Assembly (NCBI GenBank): GCA_964609675.1
Contig: CAZSRX010000018.1
Coordinates: 1 to 64,000 of the forward strand
Direction of reading: 5' to 3'
Length of the DNA: 64,000 nt
Source of the DNA: CAZSRX01 sp964609675 [NCBI: uncultured Bacteroidota bacterium]
GTDB taxonomy: Bacteria; CLD3; SB21
Below, piece after piece: positions 8,898 to 16,353 of the stretch. Within the stretch, counting starts at the first letter, position 1; every line of letters begins with the position of its first letter. The notes under the pieces were generated by a model. It saw nothing but the letters and a program-made list of their open reading frames with translations. It made no database searches and had not been told where the DNA came from. A program made the translations under genes and the position numbers.

Positions 8898-11800
8898 ATG
8901 CATAGAATCCTGTTTGTTTGCATCTGTTTTTTATTGTTGATTCCGGTTCGACTGGTTGCTCAACAGCCCTTTTTCCGATATTACAATTTAAATGAAGGTT
9001 TCCCTCATGCCCAGGTCTGGTATATTTATCAGGATCGCACAGGGCTGATGTGGTTTGCTACCGGCGGAGGGGCTGTCAGTTATGATGGTTTTCGTTATAA
9101 TTATTACTCCAGGGAAACCGGTAATGCCGGCAATGCCCGAAGCATTTTTCAGGATGCCGCCGGCTATCTTTGGATACCCTCCGACGATGGGCTGGCTGTT
9201 TTTGACGGTATGCGCTTCACCGATTTCTCTCTCCATGAATCCGATGTCAAAAATGCTGTCTGGCAGATGACTCAGGACCGTAACGGCCGGTACTGGTTTC
9301 CCACCAGGCATTGGGGACTGTACATGGCTGATGGGAACCATTATATTCATATCGATACTATTCCAAATACGACATTCTATTCGGCCTATATGGATAGCCG
9401 GGGATACGTTTGGATTGGCGGCAAAGATACAATTTACTGCCTTCCTTACGATGGCAAAACCTATGACGAGTATTTCAAAATGATAACCTCTTCGCCGTCG
9501 GTACGATTTGGTAACGTAAATAATTTCCATGAAGACTGGGAGAATAATGTCGTTATCTGCGGAAGTTTGGGTCTTTTTATTATCCCATCTGACCTCCGGA
9601 AAACGGTGAGCGCATTTAAGGATTATCAGGAAATTCGCCAGTTTCACGCTTCAGACGGCATGATTCACAACAACGTCGTATCAGCAGTGGTTACGCCCGA
9701 TTCTTCCTATTGGATTGCAACCGATCACGGTCTCTCACGGTTACGAAACGGAAAATTCAGGAATTTTATTATCGATGATAATTTTTCAAGTAACAGCCTG
9801 CAATACATATTTCAGGATTATGAAGGCGTGCTTTGGATCGCCACCAATGGCGGCGGTGTTATTAAAGTACCTTATTCCGATATTTACAATTTTACCGTCA
9901 AGGATGGTTTATCATCGAATGTAGTCAATGCCATAACCCGCGATATTTCCGGGCGAATTTATTTTGCCACGGACAACGGCGTGGATTGTTATGACGGCAC
10001 AAAATTATTCTCCATATCAGAAAAATGGCATATCCCGGGCGATGCGGTATGGGTAGTAAAAACCGACAGGCAAAACGGTCTCTGGATCGGAACGGAGGAC
10101 CATATTTATGAACTTCGTAACGGACGACTGAGAGAAAGAAGAGATTTGTATGTTTCGACGGATGCCGCCATTCTGGACATTGAAATAGATTCGCGCGACC
10201 GGCTCTGGTTTGGCAGCCACTATGGACTGAGTATGTATGACGGTAAAAAATTCAGGTCATTTACACCTGCCAGCGGCGCCCCTTCGGTGAGAGTGTGGTG
10301 CATTTATGAAGACCGAAAACAGAAAATATGGGCCGGAACCAATGACGGCCTGATGGAAGTTATTGAAGACACCGCTCAAAATACTTTCACTTTCCGACTA
10401 TGGACAAAAAAAGACGGACTTCCGAACAATACGGTCAATGTAATTCGTCAGGATACCGCCGGCCGTTACTGGATTGGTACGGACTTGGGTCTCTCAATGT
10501 TTGACGGTAAGCGTTTCATCAATTACAAGGCTACCGATCTTGGATTGGGGGATAATGTCATTCCCGTTGTAGAAATAGATCCGCTGACCTCTCACCTTTG
10601 GGTCGGAAGCACGGGTTTTGGCCGCTATGAAATCAGGGACACATCATTAATCTTACAGGAGATGCTTAATAAAGACCGCGGATTAACGGCCAACGAGGCT
10701 ACGACAAATAATGGTTTGTTATTTGACCAAGACGGCAGCCTGTGGATTGCCAATTTTGGCGGCGTAACCTGGTATCAGAGAAACCAACCACAGAAAACCA
10801 GAAACCGTTCTTCGGTTTATATAACTAAAATCATTACCAATCAGATAACCTATGCTCCCAACCTTTTATTAAGTGACCGAAATAATGCACCGATAGCCTT
10901 TAAAGGATACAGCGTAACATTCCAGTTTGTCGGCCTTTCTTTCATTAATGAAAAAACCAATCAGTATCAGTATTTTCTTAATGATTTCGACGATGAATGG
11001 TCCGATTTTTCTACTCGCAATGAAGTCCGTTACACCAACCTTCTTCCGGGAGATTATTCTTTTAAAGTGAGAATGAAAAACGCTTCCGGTTCTATTAGTG
11101 AAAATACGGCCATAGTTCATTTTACGGTTAAGACGCCTTTGTGGCTGAATCCCTTTTTTATTGCAGGATTTGTGCTGGTTGTTATATATGGCGGATATAG
11201 GCTATACCACTATCGGGTGAATAAAAAACTGGAAATCGTACAACGCGTCAATCAGGAATTAGAGGAAAAGATAAAGGAACGAACCTCTGAGATTTTCCGG
11301 CAAAAGGAAGAACTGGAAAAAATTTTAAACCAACTTAAACAAACACACACCCAATTATTGCAATCCGAAAAGATGGCGTCCTTAGGGCAATTAGTTGCCG
11401 GAGTCGCTCATGAAATAAACAACCCGACTTCGATCCTGGCGGGTAATGTTAATTATGTGGACGATTATATTAAGGTTATTAAAGGCCTGATTGCGGAATA
11501 TGAAAGGTATGTCTCGCACGATCCTGAAATTCTTAAAAAAATTGCCGATTATAAAGAAACGCATGATTATGACTTTATCATTAGCGACATGGATGTCCTT
11601 ATCGGCAGTATTAAGAACGCAGCCGAACGCATCCGCCATATCGTTCTGGATCTCAGAAATTTTTCAAGACTGGATGAAGCCGAACTCAATGAAGTCAATA
11701 TTCACGATTGTATTGACACGACGGTAAAATTATTCATGAACCAGTATAAGCATATCTTGACCATACAAAAGGATTATCGGGCTTCTAATAAAATATTTTG

Positions 11801-12167
11801 TTATGTTAACCAGATTAACCAGGTTCTATTAAATGTACTTGTTAATTCTGCCCATGCCATTGAGATAAAACTTAATGGTCAGAAAGAACTTTCCAAACAA
11901 TCCGGGTTAATAAAAATTTCTACAGAAGATAATGCCCAGGGAGGAATTAACATCAAAATCAGAGATAATGGATGCGGCATCCCGGAACAGAATTTGAATA
12001 AAATATTTGACCCGTTTTTTACTACCAAGCCCATAGGCCAAGGAACAGGTTTAGGATTATCAATAACTTATGGTATAGTACAAAAACATAATGGCGAAAT
12101 TTTAGTTTCAAGCAGTATTAATGAATGGACAGAATTTGTTATTAAACTACCATTTAGGCCAAATTAA
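8898..12167 (+). CDS. Two-component-propeller sensor histidine kinase
   Basis: A 1089-residue membrane sensor. A signal peptide is followed by about 14 Reg_prop blades (repeats such as DRTGLMWFAT and DRDRLWFGSHYGLSMYDG) forming two periplasmic propellers to about residue 640, then a Y_Y_Y domain (about 670-755) and one transmembrane segment (about 758-778). A coiled coil leads to the HisKA domain with phospho-acceptor His838 in GVAHEINNP. The HATPase has DNGCGIPEQNLNKIFDPFFTTK and GTGLGLSI. Unlike Bacteroides hybrid sensors it ends after the ATPase, without receiver or AraC output, so a separate response regulator is needed. Such sensors often detect sugars or other periplasmic ligands; the signal here is unknown. 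Confidence 0.93.
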   Translation: MHRILFVCICFLLLIPVRLVAQQPFFRYYNLNEGFPHAQVWYIYQDRTGLMWFATGGGAVSYDGFRYNYYSRETGNAGNARSIFQDAAGYLWIPSDDGLAVFDGMRFTDFSLHESDVKNAVWQMTQDRNGRYWFPTRHWGLYMADGNHYIHIDTIPNTTFYSAYMDSRGYVWIGGKDTIYCLPYDGKTYDEYFKMITSSPSVRFGNVNNFHEDWENNVVICGSLGLFIIPSDLRKTVSAFKDYQEIRQFHASDGMIHNNVVSAVVTPDSSYWIATDHGLSRLRNGKFRNFIIDDNFSSNSLQYIFQDYEGVLWIATNGGGVIKVPYSDIYNFTVKDGLSSNVVNAITRDISGRIYFATDNGVDCYDGTKLFSISEKWHIPGDAVWVVKTDRQNGLWIGTEDHIYELRNGRLRERRDLYVSTDAAILDIEIDSRDRLWFGSHYGLSMYDGKKFRSFTPASGAPSVRVWCIYEDRKQKIWAGTNDGLMEVIEDTAQNTFTFRLWTKKDGLPNNTVNVIRQDTAGRYWIGTDLGLSMFDGKRFINYKATDLGLGDNVIPVVEIDPLTSHLWVGSTGFGRYEIRDTSLILQEMLNKDRGLTANEATTNNGLLFDQDGSLWIANFGGVTWYQRNQPQKTRNRSSVYITKIITNQITYAPNLLLSDRNNAPIAFKGYSVTFQFVGLSFINEKTNQYQYFLNDFDDEWSDFSTRNEVRYTNLLPGDYSFKVRMKNASGSISENTAIVHFTVKTPLWLNPFFIAGFVLVVIYGGYRLYHYRVNKKLEIVQRVNQELEEKIKERTSEIFRQKEELEKILNQLKQTHTQLLQSEKMASLGQLVAGVAHEINNPTSILAGNVNYVDDYIKVIKGLIAEYERYVSHDPEILKKIADYKETHDYDFIISDMDVLIGSIKNAAERIRHIVLDLRNFSRLDEAELNEVNIHDCIDTTVKLFMNQYKHILTIQKDYRASNKIFCYVNQINQVLLNVLVNSAHAIEIKLNGQKELSKQSGLIKISTEDNAQGGINIKIRDNGCGIPEQNLNKIFDPFFTTKPIGQGTGLGLSITYGIVQKHNGEILVSSSINEWTEFVIKLPFRPN

Positions 12168-12185
12168 TTAAGAAAATTCATAATG

Positions 12186-12233
12186 TGTGATGTAAATCAC
12201 AGCGTTGTTCTCAAAAATTTTATATATTATATA
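12186..12233 (+). promoter_or_regulatory. CRP/FNR-like palindrome and promoter upstream of yqeY
   Basis: A perfect CRP-type operator, TGTGA-TGTAAA-TCACA, occupies 12186-12201. Three bases later TTGTTC (12205-12210) and TATATA (12228-12233) are spaced by 17 bases. The operator abuts the -35 box, a position used by activators. The predicted transcript begins near 12240 and meets a terminator at once. The regulator is not in the window. Confidence 0.55.
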
Positions 12234-12249
12234 TAAGGTAGGGTAAAGT

Positions 12250-12299
12250 GGGAGAAAGTTAAATCGTGGTTAAAAAAATACAACTTTCTCCCTTTTTTT
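12250..12299 (+). terminator. Strong terminator between the kinase and yqeY
   Basis: GGGAGAAAGTT (12250-12260) pairs perfectly over 11 bp with AACTTTCTCCC (12282-12292), followed by seven T. The loop is 21 bases. It ends the kinase message, but it also lies downstream of the CRP-like promoter, so it may act as an attenuator or define a 60-nt RNA. Confidence 0.85.
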
Positions 12300-12325
12300 A
12301 TAATCAACAAATACAGGAATTTATT

Positions 12326-12781
12326 ATGACAGTAAGTGCCTTAGCAGAAAAATTGAATCAAGACCTTAAAACGGCGATGAAAGCCGGAGATAAAATGAAA
12401 ACCGATACCATTCGGCTCCTCAAAGCGGGTCTTCAAAAAATTATCATTGACAAGCAGGAAAAATTTACCGCCGATGATGAAATCAGTTTTCTTCAAAACG
12501 AGGTAAAGCGCCGTAAAGAAGCTATAGAACAATATACCAAGGGCGGCAGGAAAGAATTGGCCGATAAAGAATCAGCCGAATTAGAAATAATAAGTTTATA
12601 TATGCCCCAACCATTATCTGAGCAGGAATTAAACGAAATAATAGACCAATCCATTAGAGATAGCGGCGCGCAGACTCAAAAGGACATCGGTAAGGTTATG
12701 TCGGTATTGATGCCGAAAGTAAAAGGAAAAGCCGACGGGAAAAGAGTTCAGGAGCTGGTAAAGATTAAACTCTCAGGCTGA
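12326..12781 (+). CDS. yqeY: YqeY/GatB tail-domain protein
   Basis: A 151-residue stand-alone protein of the GatB/YqeY family. It shows LNQDLKTAMKAGDKMKTDTIRLL at the N terminus, EQYTKGGRKELADKESAELEII in the middle and GKVMSVLMPKVKGKADGK near the end, all typical. The family is thought to act on tRNA or tRNA-dependent amidotransfer, but its role is not settled. ATG 12326 is chosen because upstream in-frame codons fall in the terminator stem and AGGAAT lies just before it. Its end overlaps the convergent ruvX end by 9 bases. Confidence 0.9.
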   Translation: MTVSALAEKLNQDLKTAMKAGDKMKTDTIRLLKAGLQKIIIDKQEKFTADDEISFLQNEVKRRKEAIEQYTKGGRKELADKESAELEIISLYMPQPLSEQELNEIIDQSIRDSGAQTQKDIGKVMSVLMPKVKGKADGKRVQELVKIKLSG

Positions 12782-13198
12782 AGAACAATCCAGATAATGC
12801 CTTAAAATTACAACGGCGGCGAGTTCATCAATTTTTTCTTTCGTACGCCGCTTTTTTTTTGTTTCGGATTCCAGCAGCATACGCTGGGCGGAAATTGTCG
12901 AGAAACGTTCATCAATCAATTGTATCGGAACGGTGAGATTTTCACGTAGATATTCACAGAAAGATAAAACCTTACCGGCTTTCTCACCATGAGTGCCGTC
13001 GGTGAGAAGGGGAAGCCCTACTATGATAAGATTGATTTCGTGTTTACATACTATTTCCTTCAATTGCCCGACAGCGTCACGGGTGTTTTTTACGATTAAT
13101 GTGGTCAGTCCAGACGCCAGGATTCTATCGGGGTCCGATATGGCTAAACCCATCCTCCGTTCACCGAAATCAATGGCAAGTATTCTTCCTTTATTCAT
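12773..13198 (-). CDS. ruvX: Holliday junction resolvase-like / pre-16S rRNA nuclease (YqgF)
   Basis: A 141-residue RNase H-fold protein of the YqgF family, which processes the 5' end of 16S rRNA and was first proposed as a Holliday junction resolvase. It starts ILAIDFGERRMGLAISDP with the first catalytic Asp, has IIVGLPLLTDGTHGEKA and the VPIQLIDERFST catalytic motif, and ends LAAVVILRHYLD. The chosen ATG at 13198 begins at the family N terminus. An upstream in-frame ATG (13216) lies inside the HU terminator hairpin. Expression therefore seems to need read-through from HU, which is odd. Confidence 0.92.
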   Translation of the reverse strand: MNKGRILAIDFGERRMGLAISDPDRILASGLTTLIVKNTRDAVGQLKEIVCKHEINLIIVGLPLLTDGTHGEKAGKVLSFCEYLRENLTVPIQLIDERFSTISAQRMLLESETKKKRRTKEKIDELAAVVILRHYLDCSSA

Positions 13199-13201
13199 GA
13201 T

Positions 13202-13237
13202 AAAAAAAAAAGCCATCCGTTTATGTATTTGGATGGC
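13202..13237 (-). terminator. Terminator of the HU gene, 3 bases before ruvX
   Basis: On the minus strand GCCATCC and GGATGGC (13231-13237 and 13212-13218) form a 7-bp stem with a 12-base loop, followed by ten T (13202-13211). The T run ends 3 bases before the ruvX ATG. Confidence 0.8.
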
Positions 13238-13257
13238 ATTGAAGTAAAAAAAAATTA

Positions 13258-13593
13258 TTATTCATTGCCGGTATCAGTGGGCGCATTCATTTCCAGAGGC
13301 TTTTTTAGAACTTCCTTCAAGAGTTTACCTGGTTTAAAATGAGTTTTCCTCCGAGGCGGCACATATATAATTTCGCCGGTTTTCGGATTTCTGGCTTTGG
13401 GTTTGGCTTTGGTGGTCTTAACTTCAAAAACGCCAAAATCTCTTATTTCGATCCGTACATCGGGATTCGCTTCGGATAATATTTCTCTTATGGACTCAAA
13501 TACAATATCAACCAGATGTTCAATATTATGGACTTTATCTTCCATTTTGTCTGCAACTCTTTTTGAAACATCTTTCTTGGTCATTGTCTTCAT
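13258..13593 (-). CDS. HU/IHF family DNA-binding protein
   Basis: A 111-residue nucleoid protein. It has the helical dimer part (TKKDVSKRVADKMEDKVHNIEHLVDIVF) and the DNA-gripping arm RIEIRDFGVFEVKTTKAKPKARNPKTGE in its expected place, here with PPRRKTHFKPGKLLKE after it. A 20-residue acidic tail (EMNAPTDTGNE) extends beyond the usual 90-95 residues. ATG 13593 follows AGGAG by 9 bases; a TTG just before it is not needed. It binds DNA non-specifically or at bent sites. Two overlapping sigma-70-like promoters lie upstream. Confidence 0.92.
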   Translation of the reverse strand: MKTMTKKDVSKRVADKMEDKVHNIEHLVDIVFESIREILSEANPDVRIEIRDFGVFEVKTTKAKPKARNPKTGEIIYVPPRRKTHFKPGKLLKEVLKKPLEMNAPTDTGNE

Positions 13594-13630
13594 CAAGCGG
13601 ACTCCTGAATATTACATCTTAACATTAATA

Positions 13631-13676
13631 ATTATAACGCTTGCCCAATGATACTCAAATAATATATATTTGTCAA
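13631..13676 (-). promoter_or_regulatory. Two overlapping promoters of the HU gene
   Basis: Minus strand: TTGACA (13671-13676), 17 bases, TATCAT (13648-13653); and TTGAGT (13653-13658), 16 bases, TATAAT (13631-13636). Both face HU at 13593. The rest of the 223-base gap to yfhO is AT-rich and shows only a weak TTGATA-TATTTT pair facing yfhO. Confidence 0.65.
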
Positions 13677-13819
13677 GTAAAATTAAAACATTATGTTAAA
13701 TGCTTTTTATCGCATTTATTCCATGATATTTTGCATAAAGTATTGATATTATTTAAAAAATTATATATTTTGTCGGAAGCCAAGTATAAAATTTACAGTT
13801 AATAAGGGATATAAACTTC

Positions 13820-16339
13820 ATGGCTCAAAAAATCGCACCGAAAAAGTATAAGAAAACCACCGAAACCGCAAAACGGCCGATGAAAGAATGGCAGAAAGAT
13901 CTGTTATCGGTTTTATTTATTTACGCGCTAGTATTGTTTTTATTCAGCGATTATGTGTTTCAGAATAAAATATTTTCGGCGGGTGGGGATGTATCTACCG
14001 GTAAAGCGGTTACCACAGCCGGTAAAAATCTGACGGAGAAAGAATCGCAGTACCCTTTATGGTTTCCTTACATGTTTTCAGGAATGCCCGGATTGGCCAG
14101 CGCGATGTATTCCCCTCAGGAAGATATTCCGGTTATTCAATATATGCGGTATTTCAATCCGCTGTACTACATGAATATTGCTGTGAATGTGCTGTTTTTG
14201 AACCGGGATCATTCGTGGGAAGTTGCTATTTTCTTTTTTGCGGGTCTTTTTATGTTTTTGCTAGCTCGCTCGCTGGGATTCCACCAGGGCATAGCGTTAA
14301 CGGCCGCCATCGCCTATATGTTTTTTAATTTTTTAGTCGGATCGGTGGCAGCCGGTCATGGCGGAAAAGCTGTTTCCATGGCCTACATGCCCTTGATTGT
14401 ATGGAGCGTACTCAGATTTTTTAAAGACCGCTCGCTTCTCAACTGGTCTATTATGGGGTTCTGTATCGGTACATTTTTCAATGCGCCGAGTCACACGCAG
14501 ATTGTTTATTATACCTTTTTAATGCTGGGTATCTATTTTATTTTTTACGCCTACGATCATTGGAAAAATGATAAAATGGCTATTGTTAAAAACGGTCTGG
14601 GTTTTGGCGCGGCTACGCTGATTGGATTGGGTTTTGGTGCGCTGGGTTATTTCTCCCAGTACGTATACTCTGCCGTCACGATGCGGGGAATGCCTCCGGC
14701 TATGGCCGAAGCAGGTGCAACAGCGGCCGGTAGCGGCATGACGTTTGATTATATAACGATGTGGTCGTTCCATCCTCTGGAGTCCGTGACCTTTTTTATC
14801 CCCTCATTCTTTGGTATGGAAAGCCCCCTCTACTGGGGTTGGCTGACATTCACCTCCTCAACGTATTATTTCGGGCTTCTGACCATGGTGGCAGCGATAT
14901 TTGCAGTAGTTTTCAGGCGGACACGTTTTACGTGGTTTCTGATAACGGTAGCGGTTGTGGCCCTGCTTATATCCTTCGGACAATTTTTTGAACCCTTTTT
15001 CAAACTGGTTCTGACGGTGCTTCCGTTTTTTGATAAATTCCGCGTGCCGTCAATGATTCTTTCGCTGTTTGCTTTTGCCGTAACGCTTTTGTCTTGTTAC
15101 GGGATTGATTTTTTGCTGAATCCATCGGAAGAGGAAAAAAAGAAATCCGAGCGGCTTCAGCAGGTTGTTTTGTATCTGATGATTGGAGCCGGCGCGGCGT
15201 TGCTCATCGGGTTTTTATTTAAAAGCGGTTTGGCGCAGGCCTTTTCATTTCTCAATGAAGGTGAACTTCAGCGTTATTCATCCGGGCAGATCGAACAACT
15301 GAAGCGGATGCGTATGGATATACTGAGCGCCGGCTTTTTTAAATTCATCGTCTTTCTGGAAATCATTCTTGCCGCAATCTATTTCCGCCTGAAACAAAAA
15401 ATTTCTGTTACTATGGCTATGATAATTCTGGTTGTGGTCATGGCGGTGGATATGATTATTGTCAATAAACAGATATTACATCCCCAGACGCGCGGAAATC
15501 TGAATGCTGAATTTGTTGAAACGCCGACTATAAAATATCTAAAAAAAGATACCACCCAGTTCCGCATTTTTCCGCTGACAGAACACGCCCAGAGCGCCTC
15601 GCCGGTGTGGACCTATTATGGATTGGAAAACATCGGCGGATACAGCCCCGCTAAAATGCGTATCTATCAGGATATTATCGAATATTCGCTTTATAAAGGC
15701 CGCGATCAGCAGTTCCCGATAAACCTGAACGTTATTAATATGCTTAATGTGAAATATCTTATCGTCGGGGGACAACTGCCGTCTGAACTGCCTTTTGAGA
15801 TGGTTAATTACGATCCGCAGAATAAACTGCTGGTTTATAAAAATCTCAACATGCTGCCCCGGGCATTCTTCGTAAAGAACTATAAAACAATATCCACGGC
15901 TAAAGAAGTAATCCAAACGCTTAATATGCCGGATTTTAATCCGGCCGAAACAGCGATTCTGGAAAAGGAACCGCACTCGGATATTATTCCGTATGATTCA
16001 GCTAAGGTTACTATTCAGGATTTTAAGAACAACCGAATCGTTCTTGAAGCCTACGTTGACAAACCGTCATTGTTGGTATTAAGCGAAATATATTATCCGC
16101 ATGGTTGGAAGGCCTTTATTGACGGCAATGAAACCGAAATTTACAAGACCAATTACATCCTGCGGTCGATTGCGGTGCCATCCGGAAAACATGTCATCGA
16201 ATTCCGTTTTGAACCGGCCGAATACACCCTGGGTTTGTGGGTCAGTGCCTTGTGCTTTTTCCCTATGACCGGTTTAATGATTACATTAGTAACGATAAAG
16301 TTACTTAAAGAGCGTAAAAAAACGAATCCGGTTATCTAA
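13820..16339 (+). CDS. YfhO family multi-spanning membrane protein
   Basis: An 839-residue membrane protein with about 12-13 hydrophobic segments and a C-terminal periplasmic domain. The first segment (about 28-45) is followed by a loop with PLWFPYMFSGMPGLAS, typical of YfhO and GT-C-like proteins. The YYPHGWKAFIDGNETEIYKTNYILRSI block near residue 755 is the family's C-terminal hallmark, and a final membrane helix follows. In Gram-positives YfhO glycosylates lipoteichoic acid; here it probably handles lipid-linked sugars, which is an inference. First gene of a run with penicillin acylase and ispF (gaps of 14 and 8 bases). Confidence 0.88.
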   Translation: MAQKIAPKKYKKTTETAKRPMKEWQKDLLSVLFIYALVLFLFSDYVFQNKIFSAGGDVSTGKAVTTAGKNLTEKESQYPLWFPYMFSGMPGLASAMYSPQEDIPVIQYMRYFNPLYYMNIAVNVLFLNRDHSWEVAIFFFAGLFMFLLARSLGFHQGIALTAAIAYMFFNFLVGSVAAGHGGKAVSMAYMPLIVWSVLRFFKDRSLLNWSIMGFCIGTFFNAPSHTQIVYYTFLMLGIYFIFYAYDHWKNDKMAIVKNGLGFGAATLIGLGFGALGYFSQYVYSAVTMRGMPPAMAEAGATAAGSGMTFDYITMWSFHPLESVTFFIPSFFGMESPLYWGWLTFTSSTYYFGLLTMVAAIFAVVFRRTRFTWFLITVAVVALLISFGQFFEPFFKLVLTVLPFFDKFRVPSMILSLFAFAVTLLSCYGIDFLLNPSEEEKKKSERLQQVVLYLMIGAGAALLIGFLFKSGLAQAFSFLNEGELQRYSSGQIEQLKRMRMDILSAGFFKFIVFLEIILAAIYFRLKQKISVTMAMIILVVVMAVDMIIVNKQILHPQTRGNLNAEFVETPTIKYLKKDTTQFRIFPLTEHAQSASPVWTYYGLENIGGYSPAKMRIYQDIIEYSLYKGRDQQFPINLNVINMLNVKYLIVGGQLPSELPFEMVNYDPQNKLLVYKNLNMLPRAFFVKNYKTISTAKEVIQTLNMPDFNPAETAILEKEPHSDIIPYDSAKVTIQDFKNNRIVLEAYVDKPSLLVLSEIYYPHGWKAFIDGNETEIYKTNYILRSIAVPSGKHVIEFRFEPAEYTLGLWVSALCFFPMTGLMITLVTIKLLKERKKTNPVI

Positions 16340-16353
16340 CCGGAAATAAAACG

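Noticed and set aside
8988-9647. A 219-codon minus-strand frame inside the propeller kinase
   Set aside because: Antisense shadow of the blade repeats; no start site or family match.
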